Positions 10,763 through 23,177 of a DNA stretch of 64,000 nucleotides are shown here, piece after piece (within the stretch, counting starts at the first letter, position 1; each line of letters opens with the position of its first letter). The position numbers and the translations under genes are program-made. The notes below the pieces were generated by a model that searched no databases, was not told the origin of the DNA, and worked only from the letters and a program-made list of their open reading frames with translations. Source of the stretch: Zerene cesonia (lineage: Eukaryota > Arthropoda > Insecta > Lepidoptera > Pieridae). The DNA lies in the NCBI RefSeq assembly GCF_012273895.1, contig NC_052119.1, positions 3,162,001 through 3,226,000 of the forward strand. Reading direction: 5' to 3'.

Positions 10763-11573
10763 TCTACGCAATTGACAAAATATCGTTGAAATTATGTTTA
10801 GCTTTTTTCAACTATTAACATTTAATTCAATTCAATTTTATTTTATGAATGGCAGTGCTGTGTTGCCACAATTTTGCCAATGTCACGTTGTGGATAGTTT
10901 TACATCTGAGATTTATAAGAGGCTCAAAAGTATCCGTCAAGCGCAGATATCACAACACAAAAATGAAACACATTAACATTTATTTTCTCAAAATGTGTCG
11001 ATTTCGTTTATTATTCGATCAAATCAAATGACATTTGACAAATTCAACGTCAAATTTAGTGATCTAACCACAGATTAAGAACTAGTTTGTTTAGACTTTG
11101 GTCCCAGTTGTTAAATATCATATAAGTGAGTGCTACGAAAGAAATCCACTACGAAGGTATAGATAACATAATATTATTCATGAAAGTAGAAGGAAAATAG
11201 TTACATATCAGTTACCCGTCATAGAAATATATGCCTACCTACGAAAATTAAAAATGTTAGACAATTCGCACTTCACAAACAACCATTATCAACTGGATTA
11301 TGGGTGTTAAACAACTGATAGAATTCTTTTATTCGTAGGGGACCGATGTCATTTAAATTATTATTATATTTTTTTTAATGCCATAATTAGAACAGTATGA
11401 AGTTTCACAATAAAAAAAAATTAATCAAAAGTTTATTGCTTCAAACATTTTCACACAATATACAATTTAAATTACATGATATGCAGAAGTAAAAGGCTGC
11501 GTCTCAGCTATTGCTGCCCAGGACTAGAGGGTATGAGACAGCACTGATTTTCAGACGCCCCTTATAATTATAA
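10763..11573. other. Upstream region of LSM1, divergent from Dok
   Basis: No gene was recognised. A compact pair of motifs, CAAATGACATTTGACA (11025-11040), lies about 265 bp before the LSM1 ATG with a further ACGTCAAA close by. Several short open frames here look like chance. Confidence 0.5.
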
Positions 11574-11928
11574 CTAGCGGTCCGCCCCGGTTTCCTCAAT
11601 AAACGGGCTATCTAACACTGAAAGAGATTTTTCAAATCAGACCAGTAGTTCCTGAGATAAGTGCGTCCAAATAAACAAATTTTTCAGCTTTATAATATTA
11701 CTAGCTGCGCCCTGCGGTTTCACCCGCGTACGTCCGTATCCCGTAGGAATATCGGGATAAAAAGTTATAGCCTATACACCATTCCAGTTGTCCAACTATC
11801 TACGTTCCAAATTTTATTGCAATCGATTCAGTAATTTTTGCGTGAAAGAGTAACAAACACACACACATCCCTACAAACTTTCGCGTTTATAATATTAGTA
11901 AGATAGAATATTAGTATATTAGTATAGA
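11574..11928 (-). mobile_element. Non-autonomous Helitron (family B), interrupted by a family A Helitron
   Basis: On the minus strand the element starts TCTATACTAA at 11928 and ends CTAG at 11574, next to a T as expected for insertion at AT. The body (GGGCTATCTAACACTGAAAG, and AGTAGTTCCTGAGATAAGTG on the plus strand) matches the copy at 51820-51986. A 203-bp family A copy occupies 11701-11903, near the 5' end of this element. Confidence 0.7.
11701..11903 (-). mobile_element. Non-autonomous Helitron (family A), nested in family B
   Basis: On the minus strand it begins A|TCTTACTAATATTATAAA and ends with a GC-rich inverted repeat around GGGTGAAACC followed by GGGCGCAG and CTAG|T. Other copies in the window lie at 27054-27248, 39111-39310 and 60589-60777, with a 3' part at 61757-61855. 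Confidence 0.8.
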
Positions 11929-12305
11929 TTACTATTAAACAAAAACGCATTTTTCTATTACGTAGGCACCTAGTTATTATGTTATTAAATTTCAAACGAA
12001 TATTTAAATTTTAAACCATATAATATTAACGAGAATAAGAACTATCTGAATTCTCATAATTGAATAAGTACATAGGTGTTAAGAGAGACTTAAGAAGGGA
12101 TTACTGAAGTTTTTTTTTCAGGCAACACTGCTTTTCTTTCCTTCAAAATTTGGTATTTTTGTGCTTTTTTTTGTTTGAACTGTAAAATATTTATCTATTA
12201 TAAAAAAATACAACCCAGTATTATGATATGCCAACAATTGTGTGATTAAATAAAATGTGCATATAATACAATTGAATTAAAACTCTATTTTCATTGTATA
12301 TCAAA
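11929..12305. other. Proximal upstream region of Dok
   Basis: AT-rich DNA directly before the Dok ATG, just downstream of the nested Helitrons. No clear core-promoter motif was recognised. Confidence 0.4.
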
Positions 12306-14425
12306 ATGGAACAAGACGACGAGATAAAATCGGGTTGCTTATTATTTCCGCCAGCCGGGGGAAATGTTTTTAGCAAATTTCCAAAAAAGGTTTGTTTATA
12401 TAGATCATTCAAATAGTTTCTTTTATATCTCAAAATTAATTTAGTTTTTATGATGTTATAACAAACACGCGGTGAAGTACAGTTATGACAGTGCTTTTAT
12501 GCTTTCTAATGACTCAGTCTTACAGACTGAACATATACGACAAACAATAAAATACAAATATAGCAAGTGTTTTTGTATTTAGTGATCGTTACATTGGATA
12601 GCTGTTTTCCCTATCATATTAATTTGATCTTTCCCCTCTCATATTAAATTGATCTTTTTTCATAATAATAATCTATAAATCATGAGAACACTCTTTTTGT
12701 TAAATACTTAAATGAAACTCAGCTTATGGACTTCTGGCTTTCAGCCTTTAAATTATCTTTGCAAGTGCCTATATAGAAGATGGGTAGTGTTAGTTCAAAA
12801 TTTTCATAAGATTTTTGAATTTGTTTCCAGAATATTTATTATTTCTATTATTCTTTATTACTATTATAATATTTCAGAAAAACTGGCAACAAAAATACTG
12901 TATATTATTCAATGCAAGTAAGCAAGGCATTGAAAGGCTGGAAATATATGATAATAAAGATGAAGTGACTACTGGTGCTATACCCAAAATAATTACTCTA
13001 GAAAATTGTATTAAAATTACACATACTAGTCCAAACACAATTACCATTTTTACTAAGTCTCTCACGCAACAAATATGTGCTCCATCAGAAGCAGAAACCT
13101 TAGAATGGGTGACAGCTCTACAATCTGTGGCATTCAGAGGCAGATCATCAAGTCCAATTAGTTGTGATGAAGATAATGACCTCTATTGCTCCTCAGGTGA
13201 AGGAGTATTTTCTGTAAAGTTATGTGCGTCAGAAGCTTCAACAAGATGTGGTTTAGAATCTATAAGATATATACTTCTGCTCACAGCAACAGCCATTGAG
13301 TTGAGGGATGCAAATGATAATAAACTGTATGCAACTTGGCCATATAGGTATATAAGACGCTATGGTTATAGACAGGGTAAATTTACATTTGAAGCTGGAA
13401 GAAAATGTGACACAGGTGAAGGAATTTTTCATTTAGAGCATCCAAATCAATCAGAAATATTCAAGTGTTTGTCATTAAAGATGAAGACAATGAAGCAGAT
13501 GATTGGTAATGATAATTTACATAGTCCTGAACATTCTGAGTTTAATATTCAACCCAGCATTAACTTGTTTCCTGGTTCAAGGAGTCCGTTAGTAGCAGCT
13601 AGGCCTGATGATCTGAATTTGAGTTCCCTTTCATTTAAAAGTGCTTCAGTTACCAGTCAACAGACTTCAAGCACTGATAGAGACACAGCTCCACTATTAA
13701 TGCCAAAACCAGCTCTTAAACCGAAACCTCAAAAGCCACCACGTAAAATAATCAATGTTCCAAAAGCTAAAGATATTACAAGTTCAACTGATGAAAGTAT
13801 TGATTTTGGAAGATACAGAAAGCTTGATAATTATGAACCTATAGAGCAAATCAAGAAAGAAAGTCCATTAGTGCCATATGATAAAATAGAAGTGAGAAAT
13901 GAAGCTTGGAAAACATTAGGTATAGATGATCCTGATCATACCGAGTTTACCCCAAACTTAGGTGACAGTCCAAACTGTATGAAACTTATATCTAGGTCTC
14001 AAGATAATTTAAATACATCTGGGCCAGAATCATCAAGGATTATTTTATTACCAAGTCCTGTTGTTGATCCAGAAGATGAAAATTATGATAGATTACAGTA
14101 TTTTGGGTCAACTAGTAAACTCAATAAGTCATCTAAGTACAAAAAAATTGAAGCTAGACCTACAACATTGGCTTTGAATGATTCCAAAAATAAAGATACC
14201 TGGAATGACTATGATGAAGTGGAAAATGTTATGCAAACAGCTAGACTAGCAGATGATTCACATCTAGGGTATGGAATGATCCGGAAACCGAACACACCAG
14301 GCCCTCAAGTGCCTACAGCTGCACAAGCTCAAGTACTTCAAAACCAAATTGGCTTGGAAGATGTGACACATAATAATTGCAATGGAACTGATTATGCAAT
14401 TGTTAGCCGTCCAAAACGAGTATAA
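12306..14425 (+). CDS. Dok: Dok-type docking protein: PH + IRS-type PTB adaptor (2 exons, 543 aa)
   Basis: Docking proteins are recruited to membranes and phosphotyrosine receptors and then bind SH2 proteins downstream of tyrosine kinases. Exons are 12306-12389 (28 codons, donor GTTTGT) and 12878-14425 (acceptor ATTTCAG, phase 0). The PH domain spans about 5-115, split by the only coding intron, and ends in the helix EAETLEWVTALQSV. The PTB domain spans about 134-233 with the diagnostic ATWPYRYIRRYGYRQGKFTF and FEAGRKCDTGEGIF. The tail has a proline-rich stretch (MPKPALKPKPQKPPRK, 303-318) and candidate phosphotyrosines Y347 (YEPI), Y362 (YDKI), Y431 (YDRL), Y473 (YDEV) and Y534 (TDYAIV). Hydrophobic residues encoded just before exon 2 (12815-12877) are intronic and not part of the protein. 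Confidence 0.92.
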
Positions 14426-15970
14426 TAGAGATTAGATATTTAAGACTGAAAATACAATGAATTTTAGTTGATTGAATAAATTTGAAAATAATTTTTTTTT
14501 GTGAAAATGTCACTGTCAGTGCTTAAAATTTTTGAAAATCTAATAAATCTTGATCATTTAATATTGTGACATTTGAACTTTTATATTTTAATGCAGAAAA
14601 GATATGTTACTTCTTCTTACTACTATCTTGGAATAAGATTTTAGCTGTTTTGTACATATAGAACACTTTTTACTCCCAAGAATTTTCATTCAATGTTCAT
14701 AGGATTTAATTATTCTGATATATTTTTATTGACAATTTTTAATGCCATGCTTGGATATTTTCTAAATAGTGAGTGATTTTATGGATACCATTTGTTGTGA
14801 TATAAAATTCCATCTATGAAATGTTTATATTTTGTCTAAGAGATATATTTGGAATCTGCAATTTAAAATTGAAGACTGTTCAAGCATTCCTTGTAGCATA
14901 CATACATGTAATGTAAATTTAGATTATTTTTAAAAGTATTTTTATTGTTTTAACGAATTTTCATGTAACTATGTGATTTCTCAGTGCCTTGTATTTCTAG
15001 TATTATTATCTGTTAGTTCAGATCTGATATAATTTAATTATAAGATAATTTTTTACCTTTTATGGTGATTTTTATAAATTTACAACATATTAAGTAATGT
15101 TAATATTTTTAGAAAGGAAATTTATGAAATGGTGATTTAGATTTAATTCTATGGAAAGTTAGTGTTAGCAACAAAATTCAAACTCTGATTTATACATTTA
15201 GTAATTCTAAATGCATATTTCCTATGTTTGATTACCATCTGGTGCCAATATAAGTACAATAATTAGCTTGAAAGTGTTTTTTTATAAAATAAGCACAAAT
15301 ATATAACCATTATTAGTACATAATCCTTGTTTATAGTAAGTTTTGCCATATACAAAATATTTAGGAATATGATTAAGATTTAAATAAAACACCTAATCGA
15401 CAAAAATAAATATCATTTTGCAAAGATGTACCTTGTTTTTTCTTTATAATTCTATGATGCAACAAATTGCTGTTATGGTTAGGCATTGAATAGCTACTAT
15501 GCTGTATGGTTATCTATAGCTGTAATGCTATTTTAAATATAATGCTAAATTAAAGTAAATTTTTTTCTCTAAAAGGTGCTGCATAACATGTAAAGTTACA
15601 TTACATACATTTTTGTTTTAAGTCCTATACTATAAGCCTATGTTGTAATCTTCTTGGTTTTGGGTTTAAGAAGTTTGTTGAAATGTGGGTAAGATGAGAG
15701 TAAGGAATAAGGTGTTAAATTCCTTTGTTAGCAAATCATAGATACAAGTTTAACAAAAGCTTTTAACAAGAAATTAACAAATATGAAGGTATTTTTTTAA
15801 AATCAGAGGATCATAGACCAGAAAATTTTCAGAAAAATAACATTTCCATTTATTGAAAATAAAAACTAAACAACAAACATTTCTAAAACAATTTATTACA
15901 AATATACTTTTGCAATAATTAAAACAATCTTAAAATAATAATAAATTTACTAAAAATTACTATGATAAGG
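14426..15970. other. Convergent 3' region of Dok and DNLZ
   Basis: AT-rich, no coding signal. AATAAA signals on the plus strand lie at 14475-14480 and 15383-15388, so the Dok 3' UTR may be about 50 bp or nearly 1 kb. A minus-strand AATAAA at 15897-15892 would serve DNLZ. No repeat was recognised. Confidence 0.5.
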
Positions 15971-16501
15971 TTATCCAATTACCTCCTGCTTTTCTGTAAT
16001 ACCTTGATTTTTAACTATTTCCTTAGCTATGAATTCCAAATCTTTAGATAAGATTTTTTGAACTGTTTCTCCTTTCTCAGCCATAATATCTTCAATGTTT
16101 TTCTTACCATTCATGTCTGTAAACCAATTCAGGTTATCTGCTATCAAATGTTTGTTTTCACAACCATCACAAATAACTATAACAACTCCTTTGTAATAGG
16201 CTAATTTAGAGATAAATTTGGCGTTTCTAGTATTACATTTCTTGCATGTGAACATTAATTGGAATTTTCCTTCAGTTTTAATCGCTTCGGGCGTAAGTGC
16301 TGCTTCGTTAAACTTTGCGACACATGTGCTGAAATTTCGTGGTGATTGAACTTTGGGAGTTGACGTTGAAAGCGGCGCTGAAACTATTGCTAATCGTCGG
16401 CCAAGAAATGAATTCCCATTACTGGGAAAAAACACCAGATTGTTTAACAAACGAGGCTTGTGGTATTTAACAACAAAATCCATTAAAATTCTATGCGACA
16501 T
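15971..16501 (-). CDS. DNLZ: DNL-type zinc-ribbon protein, mitochondrial Hsp70 escort (Zim17/Hep1/DNLZ), 176 aa
   Basis: This family keeps mitochondrial Hsp70 soluble and active in the matrix, supporting protein import and Fe-S biogenesis. The gene is intronless. The first in-frame ATG is at 16501; the frame stays open 14 codons further upstream but only from a TTG. Residues 1-70 are basic, hydroxylated and poor in acid, as in a mitochondrial presequence (PRLLNNLVFF, FLGRRLAIV). The zinc ribbon is FTCKKCNTR (C86, C89) and VICDGCENKHLIADNLNWF (C111, C114, H118), including the family's DNL tripeptide at 122-124. The C-terminal part is a charged helix. It is head to head with MMS19 across 634 bp. 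Confidence 0.93.
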   Translation of the reverse strand: MSHRILMDFVVKYHKPRLLNNLVFFPSNGNSFLGRRLAIVSAPLSTSTPKVQSPRNFSTCVAKFNEAALTPEAIKTEGKFQLMFTCKKCNTRNAKFISKLAYYKGVVIVICDGCENKHLIADNLNWFTDMNGKKNIEDIMAEKGETVQKILSKDLEFIAKEIVKNQGITEKQEVIG

Positions 16502-17135
16502 CTTTATTTTTTCAGATATACGTTGATTAAATTTGTAATTCAAACTTTTGCATTCGCATTACACACAAACTTCTCTATTTTCTTTTTTATGAAGTGCTTA
16601 ATAGTTAATTTTCTAAACATTGCATCAGTTTTCACTTTTCAGTTGGGTTTTACTTTTTTTTAATCATCAGCTGGTGACAGTGACACTTTATACTGCACAG
16701 ATCTTTAATAGGTTTATCTATAACAGGATCATCTTAATGCGAACTATTTACTAATTAAATTTATTTTTCAACCAGAACTAGAAACTTCTTTGTACCTATT
16801 GTACAAAGTTTTGATTGAGAATAGCTACGTTATAACACGCTAAGTAGTAAGTAAGTAAGAACTCCCGCACACTGAAAATATTAAAATAGCTAACCTAACC
16901 TACCTAAGAACTGAACGCAATATTACAAGACGTCAAATGTCAAAATTTTAATACATAATATGTCAATTATCACATGACATTCACATAACCAAAAAAAGTA
17001 ATCTAAATTAAATTTGCGTGTAAACACATAAATAAAACCAGAAATATTAACGGTTATTACTGATATAAAAGATTTTAGCATCATTATTGCGTTAAATAAT
17101 TGAATAAACAAGGGGATTAATTTGTTTTGATAGAG
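16502..17135. promoter_or_regulatory. Probable bidirectional promoter between DNLZ and MMS19
   Basis: The two ATGs are 634 bp apart and point away from each other. A cluster of TGTCA elements (GACGTCAAATGTCAAAA at 16929-16945, TGTCAATT at 16961, ATGACATT near 16974) lies 160-210 bp before MMS19. A second GGTGACAGTGACAC patch lies near 16673-16686. Transcription starts are not visible from sequence. Confidence 0.5.
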
Positions 17136-20100
17136 ATGGAACCAATTTGGTTCAAACCTGATTTGGCTGAAGAAATAATTAATCAAAATGATATATTTAA
17201 TGAAACGCATAGCATTATTACAGGTAATTTATTTGAAATCACTACCTGATATACATATCAGGTATACTACAGTATAAATTGAATAAATATTAATTTTGAT
17301 AACCTTTGTAATAATATATTTATAGTCCATACATAAAAATCAGAATTACTTATATTATTTAAATATTGTTCATAGTCTATGTATAGTATTGTTAAAAACT
17401 GTTTAACATTTGATATCTATTAACAGAGAAATTGTTTAGTTTAATAGTAAGCTAAAAAATGTATAGATATTTTGTGTATTAACTTAAAAATAAAAAAAAA
17501 TTGTATGCACTTAATTTATTCATTGTAGACATAGTGTCCGGCTACCTTGATATAACAAAAATTGTGGAAAATATGGGTGGAGCTCTGACAAACAAAGACG
17601 CGGCAAACAGAGAAAAGGGAATGAGATTTTTTACAAAAATATTAAAAGAGCTGCCTAGAGACTATTTATCGGAAGTGCAAATCAATTTTATATCAAAGTT
17701 TTATATAGACCGGTTGAAAGATAACCACAGAGTAATTCCGGCAGTACTAGAGGGATATTTGACTCTAATCGAAATGAAGAACTATAATTTTGGACTCAGT
17801 GCTGAGTACTTTACTGTGTTGTTCAGAGAAGTTGCATGCCAATCACAGCTGCGACAAGACAGGCAGAATATTTATATGACAATACAAACATTGTTAGACA
17901 AAGATATTGAATGTAAGTAAAGGATATAAATCTTATCATCTGTAGATTAAGGATTTTTGATTTTTCTTTATTCAATTAAATAAAATAAAAATGAAATAAT
18001 GTAATACTGTAAATAACAAAATGTAATGCTAAATAGTAACAAGTAATTAAATAAAGTTTGATCAAAAATTGCTGTTCTTTAATTACAATAAACATAATAA
18101 TCATTTACTAAACATTCCAGGTTTGAAACAGTTAGGTCCAGATTTTGTGTATGGTGTTATTTCTGCAATAGATGGTGAAAGGGATCCAAGAAACTTATTG
18201 TTTCTCTTCAGTTTCTTACCAAAGTTCCTAGCAAACATTTCACTTGGCCATTTAGTGGATGAGATGTTTGAAGTGATATCATGTTACTATCCAATTGACT
18301 TCCACCCATCGCCTGATGATCCAGCTGCTGTATCGAGGGATGATCTGGCTAAAGCACTATGCCCATGTCTCTGTGCTGTTCAAGAGTTTGGTGAACAATG
18401 CCTGGTGTTGTTAATAGAGAAGTTAGATTCTAGTTTGAGGATTGCAAAGTTGGATTCGTTAAATTTGCTGGTTAGTTTATAGTATTTTCTTTTTTTAAAG
18501 TACCTTGCTGTTGTACTAAGAAATACATGTTCAATTTTGTTTCTTTTTTTAAGTTTTTTAACAAGATTTTTATGTTTTTAATACCAATTAAATATTTTTG
18601 TTTTAGGCTGAGAGCTGTAAAACATTTAAACCTTCAACTTATAGTCCATTTGTAAAAGCATTGTGGTCTTCAATACATAGAGAAATATATCAAAAGACTG
18701 ATGAAGAGCTGATAATTGTAGCTCATGAAGCTTTATCTGCGTTAGTAGCTAATTTGGCAACTTCAGCTAACACTGATCAGTGTTTTGAAAATTTTGTTAA
18801 AGGGATACTTATATCCATGCAAACATCTTTAGCAGATTCAAATACAGTGTCCCAATTTGTTCAAGCATCAAGAGTTTTGTTAACAACCGCAAATAGTTCA
18901 AAAGAATCTTGTATCATCGTAACACAGTCTATGATTCCAGCAATTGTTGCATATTATGGTTTCAAAACATCACTTAAACTTCAGGTATCTAGCCTAGAAT
19001 TTTTGGGTGATATGTATGATTTGGCAAAGAAATGGGATGTTTTAAATAATGTTGAAAAACAAATTGAAGAAATACCTACACTTTGCCTCACAGCTGTTAG
19101 TGAACCAGAGAAGGAACATCAAATAGCAGGATTTAAAACTTTGATTAGAGCCATTGAGGCCTTGAAATCTGAATTAGTGTTGCCATTTGTTGAAATATTA
19201 ATACATGTTGTACAGCATTCTGAAGATGATGAAGTTCTACTCGTTACTGTTGAAACTGTACATGCAATTGCTAGGAAATTCCCTGAGCTTATAATGGATT
19301 TAGTAGTCAAAGGAAAATGTAGTATAGAAAATATTGGCAATGACAAGATTATGCTACAAAAACGCTTAAATTTACTGTCAAACTTAGCAAGTATAGACGA
19401 TTTCACTAAAGTTATTATTGAGGAGATGCTTCAAATTATAACTGTGAGTGACGAAAATTCCATCAATGTTGTAAAGGCTTTGAGTGGTTCAATTTCTAAC
19501 ACAAGCTTATACACACATGAAAAAGTATCTCAGATTGAAAGTGATCATGGCTTAATAGATTCTATATTAAACTGGTTACTAAAAGAAATTAAAACAGCAT
19601 CTAAAGAATCTCTAGAACACGGCTACATGCTAATATCGAATACAATGTGTAGCTTACCTGCTGAGAAACAGATGGCCATTTTAGAGAAACACAGTTCAGG
19701 AATTGTTGACAAATGTAAAAGTGAGGATTTGTATTTTCCGCTACTAGAGTGTTTGTACCGATCATTACATAAGAGTGTAACTTGTCAAACATTTAACAAT
19801 ATAATGACGCTATCTCTATCAACAGCTTTAAACAGTGAAAATGAATATGTTAGGACTAAAGCATGTTGTTTGGTAGCACACTTTTTAAATAAGGCAGACT
19901 ATGGACAGAAATTTGAATTGTCATATGAGTTATTGAAGAATTATTTATCATCATGCAGTAAAGATAATCAAAATTTGTGTTCACCTTTAATACAGTTATT
20001 TGCATGGATCACAAAGGCCTTAATTTTGAGAGGGAGCGATACATTTATGTTTTGGTTACAAAAGGTATGTTGAATATATTCATTGAAATGATTTACTAAA

Positions 20101-21544
20101 ATATTTAATTTTAAATCGAAACATGTTTAAGTCTTATTCAATTATACTCAATTATTCATCAAAATAAAAATTGCGATATTCTTTTTCATCTAATAGCACA
20201 AGCACTATTTTTTAAATTATTATATTTTACATGGTTTTAAATGTTTTATAACCTGCTTTTTGTTTATTTACAGTTACTACTTACCATTGCAAACCCAGAT
20301 TGCTGTAAGCAAGGTTCAGAAGCAATAAAACTCATTATGTCCGATTACCCAGACAGTTTGAATTCCAGGCTACACTGTCGTACAAGTATACTTTATAAAC
20401 AGAGAATGTTTCAGTCCTTTGCTATGTTGGCTGATAAATTGGGCCCTTTTAATGAAGAAACTAAAGAGGCATATTTATTAAGTTGGGCATATGTGCTAGA
20501 AAAAGCGCCGAAAACAGTTCTTAAAAATGAGGTCTCTAAGGTACGCGAATAAACTCTTATTATAAGTACCTAAGTGAAAAAATCGTATACAAGGATAGTA
20601 AGCATCTAAAATAATACAGGCTATTTCAAATTGTCTTTACATCAGACAAGCCAACAAGCCATTTGTCTTCCTAGAAAGTAAATTTATGTGCACCAATGCT
20701 ATTTTGTGGATTCATATTAGGATAAGATAAACACATGTCTTTTTTCAGTCATAAAAACATTAAGTTATCTGTGATAACCAAAATTTCGTAATAGCCCATA
20801 ATGTTTTTAGCCCATTCATTCTAAAATACAAAAACTTTAGCTCTAAAGAACTTTAAAGCAGTTTTCAAGGTGTGCTCAAAATCTACATTGTGTGTGAATG
20901 TTTACGGAGAGGAACTACCATTCAAATTCATTCCTTGATAAGCAGACCTCGATAAATTCGAGAGTTGAGATTTATTTATTCATTTTTTTAGATTTAACAT
21001 AAAGGCATGTGATTTTAACTATTATTATGTTATTTTTTAGGTCATACCGTTGGTAGTAGATGGTTTGGACTATGATAATAAAGATTTGCTTATAGTAATG
21101 ATAGATATCCTAATTTACTTTGTGGAAGCTACGAATCTCATTGTAGCGCAGAGTCTACAGACAATCCTACCCCGACTTGTTAAGTTATCTGGATATATGA
21201 AATCAATGGTAAGATTTTCTTTATTTTATATTATGTACGTGACAGATCTTCATTAATAATAATCCATTATTTTATCGTTCTATCATTCAACAATTTTCTT
21301 TGTAACATGCGTTAACTGCTTTAATTCTTTTTTTCCTTAGGACGTACGAATAAAGAGCCTGCAATGCCTTTATGAGATTGCAAATTCCTATAAAACGGCG
21401 TTGTTGTTACCATATAAAAGCGAAATATTATTTGATTTGGCGCCATCTCTTGACGATAAAAAGCGACTTGTGCGCAATATGGCCGTTCGCGCGCGAACAA
21501 GATGGTATCTCGTTGGCGCTCCTGGTGAAGATAAAGCTGAATAG
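17136..21544 (+). CDS. MMS19: MMS19, HEAT-repeat subunit of the cytosolic Fe-S targeting complex (7 exons, 972 aa)
   Basis: MMS19 with CIAO1 and FAM96B/CIAO2B hands Fe-S clusters to nuclear and cytosolic proteins such as XPD and DNA polymerases. Exons are 17136-17223, 17529-17912, 18121-18470, 18607-20064, 20274-20540, 21041-21208 and 21341-21544. All donors and acceptors are GT/AG, phases agree, and the total is 973 codons, near the human 1030 aa. The N-terminal MMS19 domain includes GALTNKDAANREKGMRFF and PRNLLFLFSFLP. The conserved block LVLLIEKLDSSLRIAKLDSL ends exon 3. The middle is helical HEAT-type sequence with no catalytic motif, as expected for a scaffold. The C-terminus LDDKKRLVRNMAVRARTRWY matches the last conserved helix of the family. 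A poly(A) signal lies at 21774. Confidence 0.95.
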
Positions 21545-22338
21545 ACAAAAAAAAAAAACTATCAATTATCTGAAATTAAATTAAGAATATAATATTCTGT
21601 ATCAAACAAGAAAAGGATCTTGCAGCACACTATTGTGTAGTTATCAAAAAGGTTGTATGCGAAAATTCTTCTGTACATTTAGTATTGACTTTCTGATGAA
21701 ATCAGATAATTGCGTTTATAGTACTGAATTGTTAGTTGAATATTGCTGTATTTATTCGCGATTGTTATTCTTGAATAAATAATTATAATTTATAGTTTTT
21801 GAAATTTTTGTTATGTGCATTGGAAGATGAATTGCGAGTTTAATCACTTCGTCTTCATGTTATGTTAAAGTTGACATCTGAGAAGAGTTTGACAAATGTT
21901 TTGAATTCCAAAAAAAAAACTACGACCAAAGAGTATGATCCCCATTTCTCTTACTATAGTATTATTACTAATGTAAATATAATTCATGAGGGTTGAAAAG
22001 AAGCTTAAAGATATGCATTTGGAACCCACTCTAAGGATTAGTTGTGAAAATCCTTGGCCACTAACAATTTGATTTGAATTTGCATAATCTCTTATCGCGT
22101 TCCAACGTTTGCCGCACTTTAAATGTTAATGAAGGGTCTAAGGATAGGGTTTTAATACGTTACAGACTATAAAAGTGCTCCGGATTCTTTATTGCCCATT
22201 CTTTCGATCTTGGTCAATGTATTATTCAGCAGAAAGCGGCAACCTGTAACAGGACTATCAATTGTAAAGGTGAGGTTTGTTTTCTAACTCCTAAATTCGC
22301 TTTTATTTTATATTTTAAAGTCTCCATTTTATATATAA
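21545..22338. other. MMS19 3' UTR and intergenic DNA
   Basis: AATAAA at 21774-21779 is about 230 bp past the MMS19 stop. A GTTGACATCTGAGAAGAG stretch followed by TTTGACAAATG lies at about 21867-21900 and resembles motifs upstream of other genes here. No gene follows it that I can recognise. Confidence 0.5.
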
Positions 22339-22514
22339 CTAGCTACACCCGGCAAACGTTTATTCTTACTCTGATCATTTAGAGGTATGAAAAAAGATGT
22401 TAGCCGATTCTCAAACATACCCGATATGCACACAAAATTTCATAAGAATCGGTCAAGCCGTTTCGGAGGAGTATGGCAATGAAAACTGTGACACGATAAT
22501 TTTATATATTAAGA
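22339..22514 (-). mobile_element. Non-autonomous Helitron-like repeat (family C)
   Basis: On the minus strand the 5' end reads TCTTAATATATAAAATTATC and the 3' end is GGGTGTAG then CTAG. The internal text (CACAAAATTTCATAAGAATC followed by GGTCAAGCCGTTTCGGAGGA on the plus strand) matches the opposite-strand copy at 38850-39028. Confidence 0.7.
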
Positions 22515-23177
22515 AAGGTATCGGCTTCGCCATAGTGGAGCCAGACTATACAAAAAAAGAAAGTAACCTACGTTGCACAGCGATATTTATAGGTGAATTT
22601 CCATGTGAGTGTCCCCTTGATAGGTACGAGGTAGATAGTAGCATTTAACACCCTTTTCACGGATTCCTTTTATTGAAACTAAATCACCCTTCTGTGTCCT
22701 TTTTTGTTAGTATCCGAAATAAAAACCCATGCGCACGTACTTATTACTTATATAATTGTATTTAAGCTTCATGTTCTCAAATATAATAATCCACATGCTA
22801 TGTTCTACGATATTAAATAAACAGGACGTTATTATGCAAAATTTTAATTGAATTACTGGACTGGATTAGTCTTACTAATCCTTGAAAAGGTCCGTAATAC
22901 TGTCGCATTAGTCGTCTAGGGACCCATTTCCGAACTGACTTGCTATGTGCTTCTGAATACAAATCTTGCTTAACGAGCTCTGAACGCATGGGAAATTCTT
23001 GCTTGCTGTCCAATAGGTTGGTAAATAAATGAAACTATTATTAAGAACGTGTTTCTTTTAACATAATGTACATAAATACAATAATAGTAATTTCAGAAAT
23101 TTCAAACTAACGTTGCTTATTGGTGAGTTAAAATGTTTTCTCATTTCTGTCACGGTCAGGTACGGGTTTGTTTTTTT
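22515..23177. other. Gene-poor DNA, nothing recognised
   Basis: A minus-strand open frame at 22813-23013 (with KWVPRRLMRQYYGPF) faintly resembles the end of a retroelement integrase, but too weakly to call. Confidence 0.4.

Noticed and set aside
12815..12877. Hydrophobic N-terminus in front of the Dok frame, resembling a signal peptide
   Set aside because: It is intron sequence ending in a polypyrimidine tract and ATTTCAG; the true start is in exon 1 at 12306.
22813..23013. Minus-strand open frame recalling a retroelement integrase end
   Set aside because: The similarity is a few residues only; no other pol motif lies nearby.
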